A stretch of 64,000 bases of DNA from Ligula intestinalis (lineage: Eukaryota; Platyhelminthes; Cestoda; Diphyllobothriidea; Diphyllobothriidae): the NCBI GenBank assembly GCA_036362985.1, contig JAYGXS010000004.1:61941189-62005188 (forward strand). Direction: 5' to 3'. The position numbers and the translations under genes were made by a program. Numbering within the stretch: position 1 is the stretch's first letter; each line of letters opens with the position of its first letter. Of the stretch, positions 10,430 through 21,089 are shown one piece after another. The notes beneath the pieces are model-generated. The model had not been told where the DNA came from and made no database searches. It worked only from the letters and a program-made list of their open reading frames with translations.

Positions 10430-11480
10430 CCTAGCAGAGGCGTTTATTATTATAAACACGACAATAGGTTATCAGAATCAACGGCCACCCCAAGGAAAAA
10501 GCACAAAAGAACAGCAAAACCGAGATTCATTTACACAATGGCAGCACTGGACTTAAAAAGTATATTGGTTATTAGCGCGGAGCAAAGAATCCAAAAATCA
10601 ATCAGCTGGAAATCGGAGAAAACAACAAAACGCAGCAAAAGTGGGCTTCTTTTTTGAAATAATTGTGGCAAACAATAATAAGCACAATTCTTTGCTCTTT
10701 CCCAACAATAAATAAGCTATAGCTCAACTATGCTTACAGTGGGATACTTGTATAACCTCAGTGTTTGGTGAGGGTTTACATTTTGTGAAGTCCGTCGTGG
10801 CCATCTCTCAAAGTAGATTTTTGTCTTTGCTCAATTTTAACAGCAAGTTGATTAATATCGCTGAAGGGTTAACATCCCATTATGATAAAAATTAATAGAG
10901 AAATTTTTTAATCTGAAGTAAAGTAAGCTTGAAGAGTCAATCGTGGTCAAAGTTGTGAGTTGCAAAAAGGACAAGGCATGTTATGGAATTCAGTTGGTTT
11001 CTCTGGTCAATCGGTTCCCCTTCACGCAATTTGGAGACATTCTTGACCATTGCAAAGGAATATGTTTTATGTGCATCAGAAAAAAGTTGCACAGGGAGAT
11101 TTCCTTCGTCAATTGCAGAGGGAAGATATCCTGTACGAGAACGTGTGCTAAATACTAGCATAACGGGAATTGAAGGTTGATATGATTTGGTTCTCAATCC
11201 CGCTCTTCTTATAGGAGGATGTGGTGAAGCGTTATACACTCATGCGGCAAAAGCATCTAATAAATGACGTGTTTAACATGCTTAATTAATTTCTGCGTAT
11301 TACACTTCACAGCTATATTTCTACAAGTCTACTATGACAAGGATATCGAAATCCTGCCCCTGATACGTGATTTTTCTATCACAACGGAATGCCACTCTGA
11401 ACAGCAAAGATACTGAATAATAAGTGCATTTGGATGACAGACAACCTAAAGCCTGCTATGCAATTTCGTATGGCAGCTAA
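10430..11480. other. Region upstream of the modular gene, no recognised gene
   Basis: It contains a stop-poor interval at 10937-11239 that is open in several frames on both strands (minus 100 codons, plus 71 and 65 codons). This suggests a transposon or coding remnant of raised GC content. No domain could be named. Confidence 0.35.
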
Positions 11481-11484
11481 ATCT

Positions 11485-12010
11485 GTAACTTCCATGTTGA
11501 ACGCTGTCTAGCGGGTATTCAGCATGTTTGATGAAGACTGCCTTTCGAAATTCCTCGCTACGCATGTTAGGCCATATCTTGAAGATGCGACGCTTGGGCA
11601 CATTGGATGCAGCAGGATTACGACCTCCTCGAAAGGCTGCAGCGCCGGGCCACAAGACTGGTAAAAAGCCAACGAGCACTGCCATTTGCGATCCGTCGAA
11701 ATAAACGTTATCTCTATTGCTGAGTCATAGGCAGTTACACGGAGATTCTATGCAAACTTCCCTTATCGTGCGTGGCTTGACTGCTCTCTCTTATGTGATA
11801 TCTTTTTTAACTCGCAACTCCGCGGACATGCCGTAAAACTACGTAGGCCTCAGTGAAGACTGTATGTACGGAACTACTTAATCTAACCCGGCCATGGAAC
11901 CGTGTAATAACGTACTCGAAACGATTATTCTGTCCCAAGCTGTGGACACATTTAAATACCGACTTTTTACACACATGCTGCAGAACAACGCGAACTATAT
12001 GACATATTAA
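11485..12010 (+). pseudogene. CR1-like LINE reverse transcriptase C-terminal remnant
   Basis: With frameshifts, the plus strand reads FLATHVRPYLEDA, then DYDLLERLQRRATRLVKSQR with LPFAIRRNKR, and later LSQAVDTFKYRLFTHML. These match the order of the C-terminal thumb and tail of CR1/Jockey-type LINEs: VRP-LEY, then LE-VQRRATRLV, then VNTFK-RLD. The frame is broken at least twice, so it is a dead fragment. Confidence 0.65.
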
Positions 12011-12189
12011 TCTTAAAACATCAGCAAACAATGTGCATTTATTAACATTCACCTGACTATAATTTTTTACATTGCTTCCGATTTTTGAGACTTTTACATG
12101 AAAAATTGGGAGTTCAAAGACATAAACTATTTCTACTGACTGACGGTTAAGAAATTCAGTCGAAGAGGAGCTTTTGCCCTTCGCCAATT

Positions 12190-13000
12190 AACTGAGAGTT
12201 GACCGACGAATTGAAAATGGCATTCCGAAAAAACCAAAAACATTTAATTTACCACTTCGGAGAAGATCTGCCTTCGAATACAATGGAGGGTATATTTGTA
12301 TGTTTTTTCAGATTAAATTCTTTTCGCCGGTCGTCGTCCAATGCAGTCGTGCGCTCTCAGTTATAAAAGCACTACTGATCCATCATTTGGTCGGACCGGG
12401 TCAGTTTGTGAAAATGCCTTCTACCCATAACACCTAGTATAATCTTAACATGCTGAAACTCGTACATTGTCTTAAGATGTCAGAAAAAAGCGCCCATTAA
12501 ATCCTGCCATAATTTAACTCCCCATACCTAGATAAACTATGGAGCACCTGCGAAGGTTGCTTCAGGTGTCCTTATGAAAGTTTTTTGTCCCTCTGAGACG
12601 TTTCCTTATACTCGATCACAATTTTTCTGTATTTGGTGGTATAACATCCATTAATTTGGTCGATATCATCTGTCCGATACATCAAATTTGCGTTCACCTA
12701 AAAACAAAGCAATCTTATTGTGCTTGCTCGGCCAGATATTTTGTTGTCTTTCTGTTCTTTATGAAATTCGCGACCAAAGAAAAAATATATCTTGCTCACC
12801 ATTGCTTATTCTATCCGTTATTCAATTTTCCTCTCATTTTACTCCTGGGTTACTCTGTTGATAGTGCTTAATCTCCGTCTATATTGTCTCTGTCTACAAT
12901 GTTAATATTTTTACGGATGTTTCTTAAGTATCCTTTGGCGTTCTATTTGGATCCAACGCCAACAGTTTCCGAAGGACATAAAACCATTCAGGAAACTGAG
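12190..13000. other. No feature recognised
   Basis: AT-rich sequence with short open frames only, for example plus 12656-12871, which resembles no known domain. Confidence 0.35.
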
Positions 13001-13444
13001 TGCAGCCTTGGCCTATGGTGATTCACTCCACAGGCGGGCATGTCCGAACGCTCGCCGCCGGTAACGCGTACTCCTGCACTCAGGCAACCTTCTGCAACAG
13101 CCAATCAGGTCCCTCAAAAGCTAGCCTCTCTCACTGGCGAATAGAACGCATGGACGCCTTGGTCGATGCAGCCTCTCCGGCCAATAATCTTTGAGGCTAC
13201 CAGACAATGCTCGTCCTTGCGGCCGTTTGCATGCCTGCTGCTGAAAACCGCCCTTGGACTGTGACTGGCTGACTGCCGGTCATAGGCTCACCAAGTCAAT
13301 TTACTCTATTCTACTCTCCTTCCATTGTGTACACAATAAACTCTTCCATCTACTCTGGCCTTTGACGTCTTCTCTCCTCCACTAAGTAACCATGGTCTGA
13401 AGATCGCCGTTTGCTGGGTTCAACTCACTTAACCCTCTGCGATA
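13000..13444 (+). mobile_element. LTR-like dispersed repeat copy
   Basis: It carries the family core in the sense orientation: TGTGTACACAATAAACTC at 13328, then ACTAAGTAACCATGGTCTGA, GAAGATCGC, and the 3' end TTAACCCTCTGCGATA at 13444. The AATAAA follows a GTGTACAC palindrome. The left boundary is approximate. Confidence 0.6.
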
Positions 13445-13449
13445 GGCCT

Positions 13450-14320
13450 TTCCCATATCGAGCAAATCATATTGAGCGAATACGTCGTCCATATCTATTC
13501 CAGACAATACTGATATATTGAAGACCTGGCTGCAAGTGTTGTGGCCCAACTCCGGCTGCAACGGTCAATCTATTGCGGATGCTAGAACGTGCGCACTAGT
13601 GTCTGCAACCCGAAATCCGGTCTGGCCAATTACCTTCAAGTCTGACTCACACATGACCTCACTGTGACGATTGCTGCGCTCTCACACCTCGGATGCCGCC
13701 CTCGCGTAGGAACGTTAACTCATTCGACCGTCAGTTTCTCCAGTACCTCTGTACAGAATACACATTTATAATACAATATGTTTATCATGCCAGTTTACAG
13801 GCAATTGTAAAGAGTTGGTAATGCATGTCTTGGGCGCCTTCCAACACCTCGAAGACCGGAAAAAACTTAAAACAAACTCCCTATGTTGCACCCAGTATTG
13901 GTTTTGTTTCAGGTTTTGTGTTTTGTCAATACTGGGCGAGATAGAGAGTTTGTTTCAAGTGAAAATAACCTGACTTCAAAGGTATGATACAAACGGAATA
14001 AATGTACAGTTGTAAGCTGAGTTGACACATCAGCAGGAGAAAAGTTGCATATAGTTTAGGGACATTAGTTCGAAACGGAGATGGTTGGCACAAGAACACA
14101 GTGTTCTCAGTCTTCCTTCAAGGTTTGTCGGCAAAAGATGCGCGCTATCGGCTGAAGGGTTAGCAAACTGCGGGCTGCTGCTTCAGCAGCATTATTTTCA
14201 GCATGAAGCCTGGCGGGGTTCAAAGTCCATGAACGCCATCAGAGTGAAAGGGAGATTCCACCGAGTCAGCACCCAAACTTCGTGAAATTTGTCCTGAATG
14301 TAAAAAACTAGTTATAGCTA
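13450..14320. other. No gene recognised; possible decayed repeat
   Basis: GC-moderate sequence at 13500-13740 may belong to an older LTR-like copy. Near 13870-13960 an imperfect inverted repeat is present, with AACAAACTCCCTATGTTGC and its near complement around 13937-13957. Confidence 0.3.
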
Positions 14321-14322
14321 TC

Positions 14323-14873
14323 TTAAACATAGGGTAGCTTTGTTGGGTTTTTGATAATTTTGGGCAGCTTATTCGAGATCGATATGGCGTTTACTGAAAA
14401 GATTAGCCGGTACTTAACTGTGCGTGCTATAGGAAGAAATAAAAATACGTCTCGATGACTGGCGCGTCGAGAGTGCTCAAGCTGCCTTATTGTACTGAGA
14501 GGATTAAAGGTTTGACCATTCAAAAGTTTAAACAGTAAAAATAGACCTTTCTGCAATCTACGAAGCCACAGGAGATCCAGCTTTAAAAGTTCGCACCTTT
14601 GTTCGTAGGCTAAGTTACGGTGTTCTGTAGTGAAAACTCTTCTAGTGAAGAAGTGCTGCACTGATTCGATTTTTTCTGTTCACTAGTGCGCAGAAGACTG
14701 AATAGGGGTGAGCAGTATTCAAGACTAGGTCTCATGCACATATTATAAAGGCTAGTTCTAACCTTGATTGTCTTAAAATTTCTAAGGATAAATCCGGTGG
14801 TTCGGCGTGCTTTCGAGACTATCAGGGCACAGTGCTCTGACAAATCGAGACTATTAGAGTAGGATATGCCCAA
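14323..14873 (-). pseudogene. C-terminal thumb/tail of CR1-like LINE
   Basis: Two overlapping frames carry IVSKARRTTGFILRNF, LYNMCMRPSLEYCSPLFS, then FFTRRVF and YEQRCELLKLDLLWLRRL. This is the usual CR1 order after the catalytic box. A frameshift lies near 14640. Confidence 0.72.
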
Positions 14874-14927
14874 ATCCTTAATAACCCCTTGGACATTTAG
14901 TTGATGGCCATCAATGCTTAATTCCAG

Positions 14928-15909
14928 TTAATGATCGTCGCCAACAACCATAACGGAACATTTGTGCCATGAAAGGGTGAGGCGCCATGTGCAGCACCAC
15001 TGGGCGAAGGCCTGAAAATCCTTTTTTATCAGCTCGAGCACGATGTTGCGATCTGCCGGTTTATATTGATAAGCGACTTTTAAATCATCAGCGTACATGA
15101 AGGGTCTACCATTCTGAAAACAATCTGAAACGTCGTTGACAAACAGGCAAAATAGGAGCGGACCCAGTACACTACCCTGTAAAACTCCACTCCTCACATG
15201 CGTGGGCTTGGAAATAACACTGGAAAGTTTTACTCGTTGCGTACGAGCATCCAAATAGGAAGATATTAAGTTCAGAGGCTTGCTACCTATGCCGAAGGAG
15301 GCTAGTTTCAGAAGGAGGAGGTTATGATTGACCCGATCAAAAGCCTTAGTAAAATCAAAATCGACGCTATAAATGGCAAAACCGCTGTCTCTAGATTGCT
15401 GCACGTAATCAAAGAAAGAGCTGGCAGGTGTCACAAGATCGTTTCTCGAGAAAGCCATGTGGAGCTGTATTGAGCAGGTTGTTCTCTGTCAAGTGACGCA
15501 TCATATTTTCTTTGATCAAGGTCTCCAAGATCATCGAGGCTGCGGGAAGTGTATTTATTGGCCTAAAGTTGTCGAATGACATCGATCGGCCATGCTTGCG
15601 AAGAGGCATTATGTGCGATTCCTTCTACAACGAAGAAAAGGTTTCACTCTCAAGAGCAAGATTAAATACCTTACAAAGAATAGACGGAAAGATATCATTT
15701 GCTTCAGCTTTTAGAAGGCTAACTGGGACGCCATCTGGTCCTGGACTATAAGATTGACGATAACGACGAATGGCTACAGTCACGTCCCAGAGGGTAAAAC
15801 TTATGGTTTCGAGAACGGCATCCGTCCTAGCCCGGATAGCCGGAGGTGTAGCGAACGAGCGTTCACTAAACGTCTTGGATAGGAACGCATTGAAGCTGTC
15901 AGCGGTCAA
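14928..15909 (-). pseudogene. Reverse transcriptase domain of CR1-like LINE (broken)
   Basis: Motifs appear in order over three frames: SPGPDGVPVSLLK (15625-15909), FRPINTLPAASMILE (15409-15609), then SVDFDFTKAFDRVNHNL, GVLQGSVLGPLLF and the catalytic MYADDLKVAY, whose YADD codons lie at 15084-15095. The palm core at 14928-15458 is intact for 176 codons. Frameshifts separate the pieces. Confidence 0.82.
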
Positions 15910-16302
15910 CTAAGCGTCAGCTATGGGGTTTCCTAAGGCGTCTTGAAGTATGGGGTGTTGCGTTTTCCTCTGCGCTTTTACTGTACGCGAAAAGAGTTTC
16001 GCAACATTTAGGGAAGGATTTTCAGCTAAGTGAGCCTCATCGACTATCTGCTTTGCTTCGGAGAGCTTCTTAGTCTGCTCAAAGATCAGTGTGATCAAGG
16101 GCAGAACGGAAGTGTCATTCTGCCGATGCAAACGACGAGAGAGTTTACGCAGCCTACGACGGAAAGACAGAGGAAGGTAGACTTCATCCTTGACAGGTAT
16201 TACTTTCTTACGGGGGACAAAGTGGAGGATGAGTGGATCCAGCACTTTGTACAGTGCATTGGTACAAACATTTACATCTAAACATTGGAAAATTTCAGAC
16301 AA
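15910..16302 (-). pseudogene. Linker between endonuclease and reverse transcriptase of CR1-like LINE
   Basis: These 130 codons include VPRKKVIPVKDEVYLPLSFR and a basic Arg-rich stretch, typical of the region just before the fingers. They end with PILQDALGNPIADA and a stop. Confidence 0.55.
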
Positions 16303-16449
16303 GTCGAGAGCGTTAAGATGTGCCAGTAGGTCCGCCGTGTTTGCTGATCGGAAGTCATGATAAAGACTTTACTTTTGGGAAAATGTTTCATCCGCCTCCA
16401 GTTCTAGTTCACCAACAACTGTAAGATGGTCTGAACTCCCAAGTGCGTC

Positions 16450-17122
16450 TTAGGATGACACGGCAAGTGGTTTGCATCCCCTACAAAAAAATAGGCCAAG
16501 TATGTTTGCTCCTCGAGTGGGAAAATCGACTACCTGATCCCACATGCCGATATCTATTGCCTCAAGTAAGTTCTCGGACTTTGAAGGACCGGATGGTGGA
16601 AACCATTGCACGTCAGGGAGGTTACAATCGCCTGCAATCAAACAATACTTAAGATTCAAGTCAGCTGTGGCATGAAATGCCTGCGAGAGACAAAGATCGT
16701 AGTCCGCTTTGGCATTAGGTGGGCGATAAACACAGCCAACAAGTAAGGAGTATTTGTTTTTTTAAAACAACTCGTAGCCAGCAGCTTCCCTCCACCGCCA
16801 TGAATTGTGGAAAGTCCAACGGGAGAAATGCAAGTGGCTGCTTTATATAGATGCAACTTCCTCCGCCACGGCTTTTGTTTCGATCGTTCCGAACGCATGA
16901 ATAGCCTAGAACAGAGAGTTCTGAGTCAGCTACACAGGCCGATGCCGATGTCTCAGTTACCATAACAATGTCTGGGCGGTTGACGAAAACCAGAGTCTGG
17001 AGCAGAGGAATTTTATTACTCAGTGATCTGGCATTTAAAACGACCAATTCAAGAGGGCATGTCTTAGGTTTCGGTGGCGGGACAGCTAGGCCGTCACTGT
17101 TACCGGCTTCGACCAGAGCGAT
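16450..17122 (-). pseudogene. APE-type endonuclease domain of CR1-like LINE (broken)
   Basis: The frame shows LVVLNARSLSNKIPLLQTL, the N-terminal Asn-containing motif, then PDIVMVTETSAS with the catalytic Glu. A frameshift near 16700 leads to AGDCNLPDVQW, matching the GDFN metal-binding motif. The distal SDH part is lost or shifted. The domain nicks target DNA in intact elements. Confidence 0.72.
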
Positions 17123-17176
17123 GTCCTTTTGACCTGAACTATTTTTCCCTCTCTTATTTTGAGATTTGTCTCGCCA

Positions 17177-17560
17177 TTAGTTCTCCGTTTTTCCAGCTCT
17201 ATTATTAGCTGTCTCATCTTTCTCCGCTCTTTCAACTCGTAATTGTGCTAAAAAAACTTGCGAATGCAGACTCCGTAAGGATGGTTTGCGCTCTAGCAAG
17301 AGTTTCGCCTGTGCTTCAGTTTCTAAAATGACTTTAAGACGTTGTGGCCAAGAAATTGATTCCTGTATAACTTCTCTTCCCACGCAAAACCGGGCCTGAA
17401 GATCGCAAAGGTTAGTCTCCCCTTTTAACTTAAACACTGCGATACGTTCAGTCATGCCTGAGAGACAGAGTGTGTGTGTAGTGGCAGCTGTTTTAGGTGA
17501 TAGTGAAGCAGGCTTAAGTGGTGTCCAATTGGTGTGTTGTATTACCCGAGGTAGTGTCAT
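17177..17560 (-). pseudogene. N-terminal extension of CR1-like ORF2
   Basis: These 127 codons contain SWPQRLKVILETEAQAKLLL and then a charged helix around VERAEKDETANN, a small RRM-like or coiled-coil domain of the sort that precedes the endonuclease in some flatworm LINEs. The TAA at the end is followed in frame by GQKDIALVEAGNSDGLAV and the endonuclease, so it is a premature stop. Confidence 0.55.
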
Positions 17561-17577
17561 TTATAAATGAATATATT

Positions 17578-18036
17578 TTATATTTTATGCCCAAAGGGCC
17601 TCGTCATTGCAAACCTAGTGTTATGGAAAAATAAATACAAAGTTGATAAATGCTGCTCTCCGTGAACAACCACATAAGCAGCGGGAGCGTTTAGTAGTGC
17701 TGGCAGATAAAATTCATACCCACCAACATATCGTCGTTTTAAAATAGTAGTCAACACTCTCTGAAAACGCATGGTGAACTGAGGAGGAAGTAGAGGAAAA
17801 ACTCTGTCCATTAAAACGGGGGCCGAGTTCAGCGGACCCCCGCTTAAAAAGAAAACAAAACGTAGGAGAAAAAAAATTGCTTCTGCAAAATTGAGGAGGT
17901 TGGTTGATAGGATTGATTGTAGTGCAATGAGACAGGACTGTTGATGAGAACGTATGAGGGTTGGAAACACTTCTTGTCGTTGGAAAAAATCATATAGCAG
18001 CAGAAGGCTGTCGTTCACCACTGTAACACCGCCCAA
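17578..18036 (-). mobile_element. 3' end of a CR1-like LINE with terminal hairpin
   Basis: A 152-codon minus-strand frame ends in sequence reading GACGAGGCCCTTTGGGCATA followed by AT-rich repeats. The same signature, GAGGCCCAATGGGCCTGAAA, ends another LINE at 38036. It abuts the 5' end of the 14.3-17.6 kb element in the same orientation. Confidence 0.5.
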
Positions 18037-18039
18037 CTG

Positions 18040-18470
18040 GCTTCATGATCAACCATCAGGGAGGTGAGACCGGAGGAGGCCATCGCGGACAAAAGGGTCG
18101 AAAAGATGAGGGAAGGGCGAAGGTCACGTGATCATCACCGAAACGCCGGAGATGTGACCTTGTGGACTGCGGAGTCCAGCGACGAGCTGGCAGAAATAAC
18201 AGAACCGCCGTGAGCACGATTAGAGACCATGAAGCCCATCGTCAGGGTTGTAAAACGGGGGACAGAGAAATGGCTATGATGACTGGACAGAGACGGGGAC
18301 GAAAAATTATTGCAAATATTACTCTATAGAGGAAGAAATATACATATATGGAAAACAATGTAATATAAATATAACCACCTCAAATACCAAGAGGACCTTA
18401 TTCAAAAGTTTGGGAAGGAGACGGATAACAAGGACTTTATATCTTCCGAAGTTAAGTGTGTATGTAATTT
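18040..18470. other. No gene recognised; GC-rich then AT-rich
   Basis: The 18040-18250 part is GC-rich and may be LINE untranslated sequence. The 18300-18380 part is AT-rich. No open frame of note. Confidence 0.3.
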
Positions 18471-18479
18471 TATAGTAAC

Positions 18480-19090
18480 CCAGCCGCGACTATTTGGACG
18501 TGCGTGTGTGCGCGAGGGGTGTTCAGTCAAGTGTCTGCAGGCCTGCGGGTCGGAAATAGCTGCCTGCGAATTCGCTCGACCGTGAGGCAGTTGGCACTTA
18601 AACGGCTGAAATTTTATTCAAACTTTAATCTCGATTTGCGGCAGGGTGTCGGCAACCGCCTAACCATGTGTGTATGCTGTGGCGCAGGGAAAACAGTACA
18701 GTGAAAAAAACTCGCAATTTCATGAACTGGTTTCTCAACAATTTCCGGTAGTTACGTGACTGGATCAGGTCGGGATCGTCTGTCTGTACAGAATAAATTG
18801 GTGAATAGAAAGTAGGAAATTGACCATCAGACGACCGCACAAACGCAAGCGACTGGACGGCGACTGAAGTGATTTCTGCTCAGCAGTCGTCAAATGAGGT
18901 AGCCCACTCTGTTTCTGCTTGTATTAGCGAGGGGGGACGTGTTGAGGTAGCCCTTGGGCAGCCATGACTATCTGGATGCTTGAGTGTGCGCGAGGGGAAA
19001 GCGGTCAAGTGTTTACAAGTCAATGAATCGGAAACAGCTGCCTGTGAAGTTGCATGACCCTGGGGCAGTGGGCATTGCATAGGGAGGTTG
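18480..19090 (-). mobile_element. LTR-like dispersed repeat copies, rearranged
   Basis: The reverse orientation of the family is visible at 18776-18905 (CTGTACAGAATAAATTGG, then CAGACGACCGCACAA and GCAGTCGTCA). Segments at 18500-18600 and 18985-19080 share GTGTGCGCGAGGGG, CTGCAGG-type and GAGGCAGTTGGCA-type motifs with the copy near 29.9 kb. The order suggests nested or duplicated copies. Confidence 0.5.
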
Positions 19091-19309
19091 GAAAATATCG
19101 TTGGTTATGTGCCACAAAATTTAATGAGATCGATCACTGACCGTCTTCCGATCGCTGTTCTTCGTTTATTTTCAAAGAAGGTTCTATGCTGAGTAAAACT
19201 GGAGAATCGGTTCCACTGCATGCGTACCCTGCTAAGGATATGGTATGTAGTCGAGTCAACCTAATATACAGTAATCGCTACTACATTTATTTAAGTAGGT
19301 GTTGAGTTC

Positions 19310-19400
19310 TCAAATTATGGTTAGGGATAGTTTTTGGAGAAATGTAAGGATTAAGAGGTTAGGCTAGTGTTATGATTAGTATTATGGGCCTGGGTCTTAA
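19310..19400 (+). repeat. Degenerate TTAGGG-like stretch
   Basis: ATTATGGTTAGGGATAG, GAGGTTAGGCTAG and related units occur close together, as at 27.8 kb. Confidence 0.35.
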
Positions 19401-20850
19401 GGCCCCACCCGTATAAGTCCTATTCCCGCCCTTCCTGCAAGACACGTTTCACAGGCTATACGTTGCTCACCCCGACTTCAGATCACATTATTACCCATAC
19501 CCAATAAAAGAAACCTCAGTAACTAATCCTTTTTAGTGACCTGAGCGGATTAGTTTCCACTTTGAGGGCTCGCAAAGAACACTGCGACTAGTAATGGGTT
19601 TAAATATTCTCACGATTGTGTCAACCGAATTCCTCAAATATGCCACATTCCTCTCTTAATCTGATGATTTTGCCAAGGAGGCCTTCATAAGGAACAGTCT
19701 ACAGCGTCATCGGTGGGGTGCACTAATTTTAACAGATAACGATTAAACTAATGAACCATAACGTATGCCTTTTACTTGATTTACCGCCCAGTGGGCACTC
19801 TTCGGTCCTAAGGCTTCCCTGTAAATTAGTCAAACCGAAGGCTATCAGTTTGCTTCTGCGGTAGCGAGAGGGTCTCTACGAAACCCAATGAAGTAGAAAG
19901 TGGCTGTAGTTTGATCACTAGGAGTTCAAGAGAATCGGGATCCCGAGATCGCGAACGCTACGTAAACAATCTCTTTTTCAACTGTGACTTAAAATGCTAT
20001 TGCGGTTTCTACTATGGCACTCTGTGAGACATTCCTTAACATGGTATGTCAAAATTCTGCTAGGAAGGGATTACTTAACGATGCTTATTTTTGAATCGCT
20101 TAAATTAGCCTACAGTACGGTCCGCGAGCTGAGCGCACACACCACATGTCTCTCATTACTCGTGTGGTTAACTCTTCACCTACCGCATCGTCGCCAAGGC
20201 GATCAATAAGATGACAGCTTTTACCACCCAAGTCACGTGCTCAGCCCGACGACACGGCCTGGTATAGCAGCAACCATTGTAAGCCTCTGGAAGTGGAGAC
20301 CTACAACAGCGCAGAGGAGAGGCACTAAAGTGACTAAATTAACCCTTAACGAGTGGAGGTCTTCCTCGAAGGAACTGTGTAGCGACCGAAGACGTTGTGG
20401 TTGGCCCACACACAGACACGTATGAAAGAAAATTTCACCTTTATAGTTTGTCGCTAGTGTCGGTTAATGACGAAGTCGATAACAGAGGGTTTCCCCAACT
20501 CAGAAGTCAGGGAAGACTGATAGGACTGGACGGTGTTTACTACGAGAGAGAGAAAGCTTACCAGGGGCTCGACAGAAAATTGGTGCTCACAGTTCTCTCA
20601 GGTCAGTTGTTATTGTGTCACCTGTGTCTGCGCGCGCGGGTTTACTGGAACCAAAAGCTTTTTCTCTGTTGCCTGCAGTCAATCAGGGAAAAGCGCACAC
20701 TGATTGGCTTCGAGCTCGCGACCGCGCGGGTGGACCTGCGGCGGAGTGACCAGGAGAGTGCGAGATAGACTGTCAAGTGCGGCTTGCCGGGTGAAGGCCC
20801 CATGAATCAGGGCAGTGAAGCTAATCACGTGCTGTCACAAGTTTATCAAG
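19400..20850. other. Repeat-derived region without recognised gene
   Basis: A 123-codon plus frame (20397-20768) has no recognisable domain. It includes CCCCAACTCAGAAGTCAGGG, also present near 23870 and 30345, so it belongs to a dispersed repeat, perhaps the 5' part of the LTR-like family. Confidence 0.35.
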
Positions 20851-20854
20851 GAGC

Positions 20855-21085
20855 GTTAGCGCTACAAGGGTTTAACCCTTACGGCTGCGATCTCCCAGGC
20901 TGGGTTTCTTAGGAGAGGAGAGAGAAGTCGTGGAAAGGCCAGAGTGATAGGAAGAGTTATTCTGTACAGATTGAAAGGAGAATAGTTAGTAGGAAGGCTT
21001 GACCGCCAGAGCGCACGTCCAGCCACAAGGCGGGCTAGATCCAGAGTTATGTCTGGCGGTAGGCACCGTATTGTACAGTGGTCAC
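20855..21085 (-). mobile_element. LTR-like dispersed repeat copy, 3' half
   Basis: The antisense core reads TTAACCCTTACGGCTGCGAT, then CTTAGGAGAGGAGAGAG, and TTCTGTACAG near 20964. The rest is divergent. Confidence 0.6.
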
Positions 21086-21089
21086 CGTT

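Larger units (their letters stand above)
14323..17560 (-). mobile_element. CR1-like (SR1/pido-type) non-LTR retrotransposon, degenerate
   Basis: One minus-strand element holds, in order, an N-terminal extension, an APE-type endonuclease, a linker, a reverse transcriptase and a thumb/tail region. The extension at 17177-17560 is in the same frame as the endonuclease and is separated only by a TAA at 17177-17179. Further frameshifts lie near 16700, 15900, 15600 and 14900. Target-primed reverse transcription is the known mechanism of such elements. This copy cannot encode a full protein. The CR1 assignment rests on motif style. Confidence 0.78.

Noticed and set aside
10350..10440. Possible upstream exon with CATTCAG acceptor and GTAAGA donor
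   Set aside because: All three frames contain stops and it does not help the start codon. It could only be untranslated sequence.
11446..11685. Minus-strand 79-codon frame
   Set aside because: The plus strand of the same bases carries CR1 tail motifs, so this is its antisense.
16030..16281. Plus-strand 83-codon frame
   Set aside because: It is the complement of the LINE linker, which is supported by flanking endonuclease and reverse transcriptase on minus.
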